Assembly: GCF_030317105.1 (NCBI RefSeq)
Contig: NZ_JASZYG010000008.1
Span: 362,516-426,515 of the forward strand
DNA length: 64,000 nt
Origin: Variovorax brevis
GTDB taxonomy: Bacteria > Pseudomonadota > Gammaproteobacteria > Burkholderiales > Burkholderiaceae_C
Direction: 5' to 3'
Shown here: in pieces, positions 8,156 through 16,973 of the stretch
How the letters are laid out: each line of letters begins with the position of its first letter
Numbering within the stretch: position 1 is the first letter of the stretch
The notes under the pieces: generated by a model
Told to the model about the DNA's origin: nothing
The model's input: the letters and a program-made list of their open reading frames with translations, nothing else
Database searches by the model: none
Position numbers and translations under genes: made by a program

Positions 8156-10030
8156 GTGTCATCCAACAAAACCACCACCACCTCCGGCGCGCTGATCCTT
8201 GCGGCCATCGGTGTCGTCTATGGCGATATCGGCACCAGCGTGCTGTACGCCACCAAGGAAGTCTTCAGCCACGAACGGGTGTTGTTCACGGTGGAGAACG
8301 TCTACGGCATCCTGTCGATGTTCTTCTGGACCTTGACCGTCATCGTTTCGCTCAAGTACGTGGTGCTGGTGCTGCGAGCCGACAACGAGGGTGAGGGCGG
8401 CTTGGTCGCCATGCTCGCGCTGGCCTCCCAGGCGGTCGCCGACAAGAAGAAATTGCGACGGGTGTTGCTCATCGTCGGCATCTTCGGCACATCGCTCTTC
8501 TACGGGGATGGCGTCATCACGCCGGCCATTTCGGTGCTGTCCGCCGTCGAGGGCCTGGAAGTCGTTTCGCCCCAGTTCAAGCACTATGTGATTCCCATCA
8601 CCTTGGTGGTGCTCTTCTGCCTTTTTGCGGTGCAAAAGCACGGTACGGCAGGCATCGGCCGCTACTTTGGGCCGATCACGATCACCTGGTTCCTTGTGAT
8701 CGGTGTGCTGGGCGTGTCGCAAATCGTGAACCATCCGGAGATCCTGCGAGCCATCAGCCCTTGGTATGCGCTGAAGTTCATGTGGGACAACACGGTGACG
8801 AGCTTCATCATCCTGGGCGCCACCGTGTTGTGCGTGACCGGGGCCGAGGCGCTCTATGCCGACTTGGGCCACTTCGGCAAGGGTCCGATCCGCATCGCGT
8901 GGTTTTCGGTGGTGATGCCCTCGCTGACGCTCAACTATTTCGGCCAGGGCGCGCTGCTGCTCACCAATCCGGCGGCGGTGAAGAACCCCTTCTTCATGAT
9001 GGCGCCGGATTGGGCTCTGATTCCGTTGGTTGTACTGGCGACGCTGGCCACCGTGATCGCGTCGCAGGCCCTCATCACCGGGGCCTTCAGCGTGACGCGG
9101 CAGGTTATCCAGCTGGGCTACCTGCCGCGGCTGAACATCGAGCACACCAGCGTTCGCACGGCGGGGCAGATCTACATTCCGTTTGTGAACTGGGGGCTGT
9201 TCGTGGCCATCGTGCTGGCGGTGCTGATGTTCCGCAGCTCCAGCAACCTGGCGGCGGCCTATGGCATCGCGGTGACCACCGACATGCTGATCACGACCAT
9301 CCTGACCTTCTTCGTGATCCGCTTTGCGTGGAAGCTGCCGCTCGCGCTGTGCATTGCATCGACGGCCGTCTTCTTCATCGTCGATTTCGCATTCTTTGCC
9401 TCGAACCTGCTGAAGCTTCCCGAAGGCGGCTGGTTCCCGCTGATGATCGGCGGCTTCATCTTCACGCTCATGCTCACCTGGAAAGAGGGGCGCAAGCTCA
9501 TGGGGCAGGTGCAGCGCACCGAAGCCATCGACCTGCGGGCCTTCCTCGGCTCGGTGTTCGTGAATCCGCCGGCGCGCGTCGACGGCACGGCGGTTTTTCT
9601 CACAGCGGAGCCGGGCGTGGTGCCCAACGCGTTGCTGCACAACCTCAAGCACAACAAGGTGCTGCACGAGCAGAACCTCTTCGTGACGGTGCGCAACCAC
9701 GAGGTGCCGTGGATTCCCATGGACAAGCGCATCGACATGGAGCCGCTGGGCCACCACTGCTGGCAGGTGGTGGTGCACTACGGATTCAAGAACGACATCG
9801 ACTTGCCGCGGGCTTTGGAAAGCGCCCGCATGCGCGGCTGCCAGCTGGAGCCGATGACGACAAGCTACTTCCTTTCGCGCGACGTGGTGATTCCCACGCT
9901 CGGCAGTGGCATGGCGCCTTGGCGCGAGAAGTTGTTTGCGCAAATGCACCACAGTGCGAGCGGAGCGGCGGATTTCCTTAGTTTGCCGAACAACGCCGTC
10001 GTGGAGTTGGGGTCGAAGATCGAAATCTAG
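8156..10030 (+). CDS. kup: low-affinity potassium uptake protein Kup
   Basis: Proton-coupled potassium symporter of the HAK/KUP/KT family in the inner membrane. The protein has the N-terminal signature GVVYGDIGTSVLYA, about twelve hydrophobic segments, an internal GDGVITPAISVLSA motif and a roughly 170-residue cytoplasmic C-terminus. The GTG at 8156 (SSNKTTTTSGALILAAIG follows) gives 624 residues, matching E. coli Kup (622). An in-frame GTG at 8111 would add 15 residues unlike the family; neither start has a strong ribosome-binding site. It lies 165 bases after gshA and brings a second potassium importer beside trkAH. Confidence 0.95.
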   Translation: MSSNKTTTTSGALILAAIGVVYGDIGTSVLYATKEVFSHERVLFTVENVYGILSMFFWTLTVIVSLKYVVLVLRADNEGEGGLVAMLALASQAVADKKKLRRVLLIVGIFGTSLFYGDGVITPAISVLSAVEGLEVVSPQFKHYVIPITLVVLFCLFAVQKHGTAGIGRYFGPITITWFLVIGVLGVSQIVNHPEILRAISPWYALKFMWDNTVTSFIILGATVLCVTGAEALYADLGHFGKGPIRIAWFSVVMPSLTLNYFGQGALLLTNPAAVKNPFFMMAPDWALIPLVVLATLATVIASQALITGAFSVTRQVIQLGYLPRLNIEHTSVRTAGQIYIPFVNWGLFVAIVLAVLMFRSSSNLAAAYGIAVTTDMLITTILTFFVIRFAWKLPLALCIASTAVFFIVDFAFFASNLLKLPEGGWFPLMIGGFIFTLMLTWKEGRKLMGQVQRTEAIDLRAFLGSVFVNPPARVDGTAVFLTAEPGVVPNALLHNLKHNKVLHEQNLFVTVRNHEVPWIPMDKRIDMEPLGHHCWQVVVHYGFKNDIDLPRALESARMRGCQLEPMTTSYFLSRDVVIPTLGSGMAPWREKLFAQMHHSASGAADFLSLPNNAVVELGSKIEI

Positions 10031-10031
10031 G

Positions 10032-10177
10032 GCTCGCCCCCAGGCTTGCTCACTTCGTGTGGCCTCCAACCCCCTGCCGGGGCAACACCAGCGGCCCGGA
10101 GAACTATTGCTCGCCCCCAGGCTTGCCCACTTCGTGTGGCCTCCAACCCCCTACCGGGGGCAACACCAGCGGCCCGG
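10032..10177. repeat. tandem pair of a 68-69 bp intergenic repeat
   Basis: Two near-identical copies lie head to tail at 10032-10099 and 10109-10177, separated by nine bases. Each starts GCTCGCCCCCAGGCTTG and ends CAACACCAGCGGCCCGG; they differ at two positions plus one G in a G-run. Each contains CCCCCTxCCGGGGG, which can form a short hairpin. The element fills most of the gap between kup and the convergent NRPS gene. From memory, similar units recur between genes in Comamonadaceae genomes; this window cannot prove that. Confidence 0.85.
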
Positions 10178-10245
10178 CAAAGCCGGTTCCGCGGTGTTCC
10201 TGGAATGAAGCTGCTCCGGACGATGCCAGTCCGGGCGCCACCCGA

Positions 10246-13200
10246 TTACTTGCGGCCGACTGCCGACATCATCCTGCCGAACAGGCCCTTGCGTTCCGGC
10301 GCTGCTGCGGTCGCCGGACCCACCGGCTTGGCAGCGGCCGCATTCGAAAGCTGCGCCAGGCTTTCAAAGATGTAGCGCCGCGCCTCCACCCGGAAGCCCA
10401 ATGCCTGCTCGGACTGCTGCAACGCACGCATCGCCAGCAGCGAGTCGCCACCGAGGTCGAAGAAATTGTCGGTCGAGTGGATGTCGTTGACGTCGATGCC
10501 CAGCACGCCCGCCCAGATCTGCGCCAGCTGCGCCTGTTCGGGCATCAGCAGTTGCTGGTTGCTGGGCCGATGCGCCGCCAACCGGATCTCGGCGTCGCTG
10601 GGTTTCTGCGCATCGGCCTGCAGGCGCGTGAGCACCTGCGCGGCCGCGGAGCCGGTCGGGTCCGCGATGTCGTCGAGCGTGGACGACGGGTTCTGCGTCA
10701 TGCGCTGCAGCAGCTCGAGGAAGCGGTCGCGGAAGGCCTCGCCAGTTTCGGGCAGGTAGATGTCGGCGTTGTAGATGATGGCGCCTTCCAGGCCATGCGG
10801 CTTGTCCATGAGCCACAGGCCGAGGTCGTCCGTGGCGCCGCGCTGACGGAGGTGAATCTGCTGATGGCGCACACCGGCACCAAAGTCGCTCGGGCGTTCG
10901 CGCGCGTCCTGGAACGAGAACAGCGCGTGATAGGCGCCGGCCCCTTGGGCGGCTCGCGCGCTGGCTTCCGGCTCGGCCGCCACGCGCTCGAAGGGAATCT
11001 GCTGGTGGCTCGTGACGGCCAGCAGTTCCTGCTTGACGTAGCGCACGTAGTCCACAAAGGGCAGCGAGTAGTCGATTTGCAACTGCACCAGCAGCAAGTT
11101 GGTGAAGAAGCCCATCACGTGTTCGAGTTCGGGCGCTTCGCGTCCGCGCACGGGCACGGCGATCACGATCGAGTCGGTGTGGATGGACTTGCCCATCATG
11201 AGGCTGTAGAGCGACATCATGAGCATGTTGAGCGTGGCGTCCGAACTGCGAGCCAAGGCGCGCAGGCGCTCGGCCGTCGGCTGGTCGATCTTGACCCACT
11301 GCGGCCGTCCGTCGCCGCTCATGCCGACGCGCCGTGGCATGTCGGTTTGCGCGGGCACCGGCATCGGCGCCTTGCCGAAGCGGTCTTTCCAGAAGCGCAG
11401 CTGGCCTGCACATTCTTCCTGTTCGAGCCAGCGGCCATACCACTCGGCATAGTCGCCATAGGTCACGGGTAGCGCCGGCAGCGCACTGGCTTCGCCGCGC
11501 ATCAGCGCCGAGTAAATCTCGGCGAGTTCCATCTGCAGCAGGTCGAAGGACCAGCCGTCCCAGATGAGGTGATGCGGCACGAAGGCAAACGCGTGCTCCT
11601 CGGCGCCGATCTTGAAGAGCGCGGTGCGGAACAGCGGCGCCTGGAAGATGTCCATCGGCGAATCGGCCACCTGCTGCATGGCTTGCAACAGTTGCGCCTC
11701 GCGCTCTTCGGCGGGCAGGTGGCTCAGGTCGTGCAGCGGCATGTCGATGTCCACTGCGTCAGCGATGGCCTGGATGCCCACGCCTTCGGCGTCCGTGTCC
11801 ATGTAGGTGCGCAAGGTGGGCTGCCGGCGAACCACCTGACGGAATGCTTCCCTGAACTTCTCGACGTCCAGCGGACCCTTCAGGCGGTGGCCCGAGGGTG
11901 CGTTGTAGACGGCGCGCCCGGGGTGGAGCTGCTCCATGAAGCGGATGCGTTCCTGCATCGGCGTGAGCGGTGCCGTGCGCCGGCCCGGCTGCAGCACGAT
12001 GCGTTCGCGGCGCGGGCCGTCCGAAGCGCGCGCGGCGGCCAGCACGACCGCCAGCTTCTCGGCCGTCGGCGATTCGAACAAGGTGCGGAAAGGCAGCTGG
12101 ATGTGCAGTTCGCGGTTCAGGCGTGCCGTCAGCCGCGCGGCGAGCAGCGAGTGGCCGCCCACGGCAAAGAAGTCGTCGTCGATGCTCAGGCCCGGCAGGT
12201 TGAGCACGTCTTCCATGGCCTGCAGCGCCAGGCGCTCGTCGTCGTTGCGCGGCGCAATGCGGGTGCCGGCCTTGGTCGCCTGGCCGCCATCGGGCACCGG
12301 CAGCGCCATGCGGTCGATCTTGCCGCTGGCAAAAAGCGGCAGGGCCTGCAGCGGAACGAAGTGCTGCGGGATCATGTAGGCCGGCAAATGCACCGCCAGA
12401 TGCGCCCGCAGATCCGCCACGTCGGGCATCCCGCCGCGCGGCACCACGTACGCGACGATGCGCACGTCGCCGGGGCGGTCTTCCCGAGTGATGACCACCG
12501 CGCGCTCGAGCGCGGGATGGCTGGCCAGGTTGGCTTCGATTTCGCCGAGTTCGATGCGATAGCCCCGGATCTTGACCTGCTGGTCGGTCCGGCCCTGGCA
12601 TTCGACCAGGCCGTTGGCACGCCAGCGGCCGAGGTCGCCGCTGCGGTACCAGCGCCGCTCGGGGTTCGTCGCGGTGGGCGCAAGCAGGAAGCGATCAGCC
12701 GTCAGCTCGGCGCGGTTCAGGTAGCCCGGCGTGACGCCATCGCCCGAGATGTAGATCTCGCCCATGACGCCCACGGGCACCGGCCGCTGGTGCGCGTCCA
12801 GGATATGGATCTGCGCATTCGCCACCGGCTTGCCGATCGGCACCAGCGCCGGAATCGGGTTTTCCAGGCGGTAGAAGTTGGAGAACACCGTCGTCTCCGT
12901 GGGGCCGTAGCCGTTCCAGAGTTCGCCGACGCAGGGCAGCAGTTCGCGCCCGAGTTCCGGCGGCAGCGGCTCGCCGCAGCACACGGCCAGCATGTCACTG
13001 CGGCCTTTCCAGCCGGTGGCCAGCAACAGGCGCCAGGTGGACGGCGTGGCACCGATGCAGGTGACGTTTTCGCTTTCGATCAGCTCGCGCAGGCCGTCGC
13101 CATTGGCGCGGGTCAGCTTGTCGGCCACGACGATGCGCGCACCCAAAGTGAGCGGCAGGATGTCTTCGAACACCGACAGGTCAAAGGCCAGCGTGGTCAC

Positions 13201-15219
13201 CGCCAGCATGACGTGGTGCTGCTTCACGCCGGGCATCTGCTGCAGGCCCGCCAGCAGGCTGAGCACCGTGTGATGCGGCACCGTCACGCCCTTGGGCCGA
13301 CCGGTCGAGCCCGAGGTGTAGATCACATAGGCGATGTTCGCCGAATGGCCGGTGAGGGCCAGTGGTGCGTCGGTCGGTTCGATGCGGGCGGCGTTCACCA
13401 AGCCACGTCCGCTGCCTTGCCAGCGTTCCAGCGTGGCGTCGTCTCCGACGATGTGCCGCATGCCGGCATCGTCGGCCATGAAATTCAGGCGTTCCTGCGG
13501 GAAGGTCGGGTCCAGCGGCACAAAGCCGGCGCCGGACTTGAGGATGCCGTAGAGCGCCACGATCATGTGCTCGCTGCGGTCGCAGCACAGGCCCACCAGG
13601 TCGCCGGCGCCTGCACCCATCTCGCGCAGCGCGACGGCCACTGCGGTGGCGCGCTGCTGCAGGGCGCGGTAGCTGAGTTGCCTGCCGTGGCACGTGATGG
13701 CAATGGCGTCGGGCGTGGCTGCCGCCTGCGCATCGAACAGCGATTCGATGCGGGCCCTGCGGTCATAGTCGACGGTCGCGCCGTTGAAGGCGGCGAGCAT
13801 CGCCTCTTCGTCGGCGGTGGGCGCAAATGCATCGGCGGCAATGGATTCGGGCTGGGCCGCGCAACGATCGAGCGCCGTGCAGTACAGCTTGAGCCAGCGC
13901 TGCATCGTCTGCTGGTCGAACAGGTCGGTGTTGTACTGGCATTCCAGTACCAGCGTGCCTTCGACCTGGCTGATGTTCAGGAAGATCTCGGCGTTCTCGA
14001 ACAGGCGCGGATTGGAGTGCAGTTGCGCCCGCAGTTGCGGATCCGACAGGTCTGCGGATGCAATGGCTGCGTCCACGTTGAACATGACGGGCACCAGCGG
14101 CACGCGGCTCGGGTCGCGGGCGACCTGCAGCCGGCGCAGCAGGCTGCCGAAGGTCATGCGCGAATGGTCGAAGCCGTCGAGCAAGGCGGTGCTGGCGTTG
14201 CGCACCAAGACACTCACGCCTTCGTTCATGTCGACGCCGATGCGCATGGGCAGCAGGTTCACGCAATGGCCCACCAGCGCAGGATGGCCAGCCGTGAGTT
14301 GGCCCGCGACCGGAATGCCGACCACCACGTCGCTGTGTCCGCCCAGCCGTCCGACCAGGCCGGCGAAAACGCCCAGAAGCGTGGCGAACAGGGTGGCGCC
14401 GTTGGCGGCGCCGAACTTGCGCACGCGCTCCAGGCGCGCGGCGTCGAACACCACGTCTTCCCGTTGCGAGGCAAAGGTGCGCAGCGGTGCGCGAACACGA
14501 TCGGTCGGCAGGTCGATCGTCGGCACGGAGCGGTCGTACTTGGCGACCCAATATTGCAGGTCGTCGGCCTGGTCGCGCAGCGCCTCGGGCTGCGTCAGCT
14601 CCAGGGCGTAGTCGCTGAATCCGACGGTGGGTTCCAGTCCCTCGGACAGCTCGGCCTTGCCGGCCAGCGCGGCGCGATAGAGGTGCATCAGTTCGTGCGC
14701 GATGACGCCGAAGGACCATCCGTCGCACACGATGTGGTGCGCGGCCAGGATCAACTCGTGGCGTTCCGGCGCCAGTTTGATCAGGCTGGCGCGGATCAGC
14801 TGGTCCGTGCCGAGTTCGAAATGCTGCTGCACCGCCAGGGCGCGTTGCTGCAGCAGGCGGGCCTCGCGCTTGGCCTCGTCCATGGTGCTCAGGTCGATTT
14901 GCTGCAGGGGCAGGTCGATGCTGGCAGTGACAAAGAGCTCGGTCCCGTCGGAACTGATGTTGCAACGCAGGGCCTCGTGCCGGTCGGTGACGGCCTGCAG
15001 TGCGCGCGCCAGGGCGGGGACGTTCAGGGCGCCGTCTAACTTGAGCGAAACGGACTCGTTGTAGGCAAGGGAGGCGTCAGGCGAAATGCGGTCGGCCAGC
15101 CAGATTTCACGCTGGGCTTCGGTCGTGGGAACGACGCGCTGGATTTCGTTGGCCTCGAAGGGATCGTAGTCAACCGTTTCCGATGCCGGGGTCAGGGGAG
15201 GCAACGTCATTGTGTTCAT
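10246..15219 (-). CDS. nonribosomal peptide synthetase, C-A-T-C-T
   Basis: A 1657-residue multidomain synthetase. Order: condensation domain about 28-470 with HHIVCDG at 161-167; adenylation domain about 487-975 with core A3 TSGSTGRPKG near 635, the FDLS motif at 679-682, NGYGPTETT at 769-777 and the C-terminal lysine in SGKIDR (Lys967); carrier domain with phosphopantetheine serine 1024 in GGHSLL; second condensation domain about 1080-1500 with HHLIWDG at 1216-1222; second carrier domain with serine 1593 in GGDSLL. There is no thioesterase, reductase or second adenylation domain. My reading of the specificity pocket is D-L-F-G-V-C-G-V-F, for which I make no substrate prediction. No partner synthetase, PPTase, MbtH-like gene or dedicated exporter adjoins it. 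ATG at 15217-15219; a second ATG three codons later is possible. Product unknown; a siderophore role is possible given the receptor 4 kb away. Confidence 0.95.
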   Translation of the reverse strand: MNTMTLPPLTPASETVDYDPFEANEIQRVVPTTEAQREIWLADRISPDASLAYNESVSLKLDGALNVPALARALQAVTDRHEALRCNISSDGTELFVTASIDLPLQQIDLSTMDEAKREARLLQQRALAVQQHFELGTDQLIRASLIKLAPERHELILAAHHIVCDGWSFGVIAHELMHLYRAALAGKAELSEGLEPTVGFSDYALELTQPEALRDQADDLQYWVAKYDRSVPTIDLPTDRVRAPLRTFASQREDVVFDAARLERVRKFGAANGATLFATLLGVFAGLVGRLGGHSDVVVGIPVAGQLTAGHPALVGHCVNLLPMRIGVDMNEGVSVLVRNASTALLDGFDHSRMTFGSLLRRLQVARDPSRVPLVPVMFNVDAAIASADLSDPQLRAQLHSNPRLFENAEIFLNISQVEGTLVLECQYNTDLFDQQTMQRWLKLYCTALDRCAAQPESIAADAFAPTADEEAMLAAFNGATVDYDRRARIESLFDAQAAATPDAIAITCHGRQLSYRALQQRATAVAVALREMGAGAGDLVGLCCDRSEHMIVALYGILKSGAGFVPLDPTFPQERLNFMADDAGMRHIVGDDATLERWQGSGRGLVNAARIEPTDAPLALTGHSANIAYVIYTSGSTGRPKGVTVPHHTVLSLLAGLQQMPGVKQHHVMLAVTTLAFDLSVFEDILPLTLGARIVVADKLTRANGDGLRELIESENVTCIGATPSTWRLLLATGWKGRSDMLAVCCGEPLPPELGRELLPCVGELWNGYGPTETTVFSNFYRLENPIPALVPIGKPVANAQIHILDAHQRPVPVGVMGEIYISGDGVTPGYLNRAELTADRFLLAPTATNPERRWYRSGDLGRWRANGLVECQGRTDQQVKIRGYRIELGEIEANLASHPALERAVVITREDRPGDVRIVAYVVPRGGMPDVADLRAHLAVHLPAYMIPQHFVPLQALPLFASGKIDRMALPVPDGGQATKAGTRIAPRNDDERLALQAMEDVLNLPGLSIDDDFFAVGGHSLLAARLTARLNRELHIQLPFRTLFESPTAEKLAVVLAAARASDGPRRERIVLQPGRRTAPLTPMQERIRFMEQLHPGRAVYNAPSGHRLKGPLDVEKFREAFRQVVRRQPTLRTYMDTDAEGVGIQAIADAVDIDMPLHDLSHLPAEEREAQLLQAMQQVADSPMDIFQAPLFRTALFKIGAEEHAFAFVPHHLIWDGWSFDLLQMELAEIYSALMRGEASALPALPVTYGDYAEWYGRWLEQEECAGQLRFWKDRFGKAPMPVPAQTDMPRRVGMSGDGRPQWVKIDQPTAERLRALARSSDATLNMLMMSLYSLMMGKSIHTDSIVIAVPVRGREAPELEHVMGFFTNLLLVQLQIDYSLPFVDYVRYVKQELLAVTSHQQIPFERVAAEPEASARAAQGAGAYHALFSFQDARERPSDFGAGVRHQQIHLRQRGATDDLGLWLMDKPHGLEGAIIYNADIYLPETGEAFRDRFLELLQRMTQNPSSTLDDIADPTGSAAAQVLTRLQADAQKPSDAEIRLAAHRPSNQQLLMPEQAQLAQIWAGVLGIDVNDIHSTDNFFDLGGDSLLAMRALQQSEQALGFRVEARRYIFESLAQLSNAAAAKPVGPATAAAPERKGLFGRMMSAVGRK

Positions 15220-15767
15220 ATTTAGTACTCACAATTATTGAGTGGGTGCGACATCTGACGCACGAAATTGGAACTTTTGTACGAACGAAAGCGCGGTTCC
15301 GTTTGCATATGCCCACAGGCTGGGCTGGTTCGTGCGCTGCGGGCTGCGTGACGCGCCGGAGCAGGGAAGCGATCGTTTCCAAAGCTATCCACGGCCGCAA
15401 AATGCCGATCTACCATTCGATGGACCCTCTTTCGTTGAGGCTGTGCGCGATTACAAGAGCCGCAACACGATGTATCTGAACAGTGATGGTGCCCTCAGCG
15501 AGCTCCACCTGCCATGTGCCAAACGCGCAGCCTACGAAAGACATATTGCGTGCCGATTTATCAGAAACAATCGATGCAAATGGTTGCTATCGGTGGATTG
15601 ACAAAGTCAGCGCCCATGTCCCGGATTCTGTAACTATCGGTGGCATTTGAAAACTAATAGCTGACAAGCGGTTGATGAATGTTGCCAAAAAGTTCTCACT
15701 CGTCCCCCGGCAGAAGGCGAGCGCTGACAAACGACTCGCCGCGCGAGCGCCCGGCACAATCGGCGCC
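15220..15767. other. 548-base non-coding, AT-richer divergent region
   Basis: The gap between the divergent NRPS and benE genes. It is visibly poorer in GC than its neighbours, and no reading frame in it shows the G/C-ending codon pattern of real genes here. It holds the inverted repeat at 15227-15243 and a direct repeat of CTATCGGTGG (near 15586 and 15633). I recognise no riboswitch, RNA gene or mobile element. It presumably contains both promoters and a long leader, or a decayed gene. Confidence 0.6.
15227..15243. promoter_or_regulatory. inverted repeat just upstream of the NRPS start
   Basis: ACTCACAATTATTGAGT has 5-bp arms (ACTCA/TGAGT) around a 7-bp AT-rich centre and ends 8 bases upstream of the NRPS start codon. 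It could be an operator or lie in the 5' untranslated region; it could also be chance in this AT-richer stretch. No regulator gene adjoins it. Confidence 0.3.
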
Positions 15768-16973
15768 ATGCGGTTTTTCAAAGATCTGAGCCTTTCGGCC
15801 TTTGTCGCGGGCTTTGTGGCGGTGCTGGTCGGCTTCACGAGTTCGGTCGCGATCGTTTTCCAGGCGGCGCAGGCCTTCGGTGCGACGCCGGCCATGATTG
15901 CCTCGTGGATGTGGGCGCTGGGCATTGGCATGGGGCTGGCCTCGGCATTGCCCTCGCTGTGGCTCAAAAAGCCGGTGATGATTGCCTGGAGCACCCCCGG
16001 CGCAGCCGTGCTGGCCGTGGCAGGCGCGGGCTACAACATGAACGAGGCGATCGGCGCCTTCATCGTGTGCGCCGCGCTCATCACCATCGCCGGCGCGACG
16101 GGCTGGTTCGAGCGGGTGATGAACAGGATTCCCATGGAAATCGCGTCGGCGCTTTTGGCCGGCGTGCTGGCGCGCTTCGGCTTGCAGGCTTTCCTGGCGG
16201 CGCAGACGGCGCTCGTGCTGGTGCTGCTGATGCTGGCGACCTATCTTGTCGCGCGCCGTGTGCTGCCGCGCTACGCCGTGCCGCTGACCCTGGTGGTCGC
16301 CATTGTTCATGCGGCGGCGCGCGGGCAACTGGCGTGGTCGGGCGTTCACTTCGAATTGGCGACGCCCATCTTCACCATGCCGGTGTTTTCGTGGCAGGCG
16401 GCCGTCAGCGTGGCGTTGCCGCTCTTTGTGGTGACGATGGCCTCGCAGAATCTGCCGGGCGTGGCCGCGATTCGCGCGGCCGGCTACGACATGCCGATCT
16501 CGAAAATCATCACCTTCAGCGGGCTGGCAACGCTGGTGCTGGCGCCTTTTGGTGCCTTCGCGCTCAACCTGAGCGCCATCACCGCGGCCATCTGCATGGG
16601 CCGGGAGGCGCATGAAGATCCGGCTCGGCGCTACACGGCGGCGGTGTCCTGCGGCGCCATTTACGTGCTGATCGGCTTTTTCGGTGCGGCCGTCACGGGC
16701 TTGCTGACGGCCTTTCCCAAGGAACTGGTCGCGGCCATCGCGGGGCTCGCGCTGCTCGGCACCATCGGCAGCGGCATGGCCGTCGCGGTGCGGGACGAAT
16801 CGCATCGCGAAGCCGCGCTCATTACATTTCTCGTGACACTCTCGGGCGTCACGCTCGGCGGCGTCGGCTCTGCGTTCTGGGGCGTCGTCGCGGGTGCCGC
16901 GGCGCTCGCCATCCAGGGCATCGGCCGTCGCCGCGCCAAGGCCGAATCCATTGGAAAGACCACCACGCCATGA
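15768..16973 (+). CDS. benE: BenE family benzoate/proton symporter-like transporter
   Basis: Inner-membrane transporter of the BenE family, whose founding member imports benzoate with protons; the substrate here is not established. With the ATG at 15768 (RFFKDLSLSAFVAGFVAVLVG follows) the product is 401 residues with about twelve hydrophobic segments and the conserved STPGAAV and TMASQNLPG motifs. An in-frame upstream ATG at 15672 would add a charged, non-hydrophobic extension unlike the family. Its stop overlaps the gshB start by four bases, so both are translated from one message. No benzoate catabolic gene is present nearby, so the link to gshB may be only positional. Confidence 0.88.
   Translation: MRFFKDLSLSAFVAGFVAVLVGFTSSVAIVFQAAQAFGATPAMIASWMWALGIGMGLASALPSLWLKKPVMIAWSTPGAAVLAVAGAGYNMNEAIGAFIVCAALITIAGATGWFERVMNRIPMEIASALLAGVLARFGLQAFLAAQTALVLVLLMLATYLVARRVLPRYAVPLTLVVAIVHAAARGQLAWSGVHFELATPIFTMPVFSWQAAVSVALPLFVVTMASQNLPGVAAIRAAGYDMPISKIITFSGLATLVLAPFGAFALNLSAITAAICMGREAHEDPARRYTAAVSCGAIYVLIGFFGAAVTGLLTAFPKELVAAIAGLALLGTIGSGMAVAVRDESHREAALITFLVTLSGVTLGGVGSAFWGVVAGAAALAIQGIGRRRAKAESIGKTTTP

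Noticed and set aside
10046..10375. Open frames across the tandem repeat behind kup
   Set aside because: They arise from repeat sequence and the NRPS antisense strand; no start context or similarity.
11569..15039. Very long open frame (1156 codons) on the plus strand opposite the NRPS gene
   Set aside because: It is the codon-bias shadow of a GC-rich gene: no recognisable domain, odd composition rich in His, Gln, Arg and Val, while the opposite strand has clear NRPS motifs.
15242..15601. 119-codon plus-strand frame in the NRPS-benE gap
   Set aside because: Codon third positions are not GC-rich as in real genes here and I see no family resemblance.
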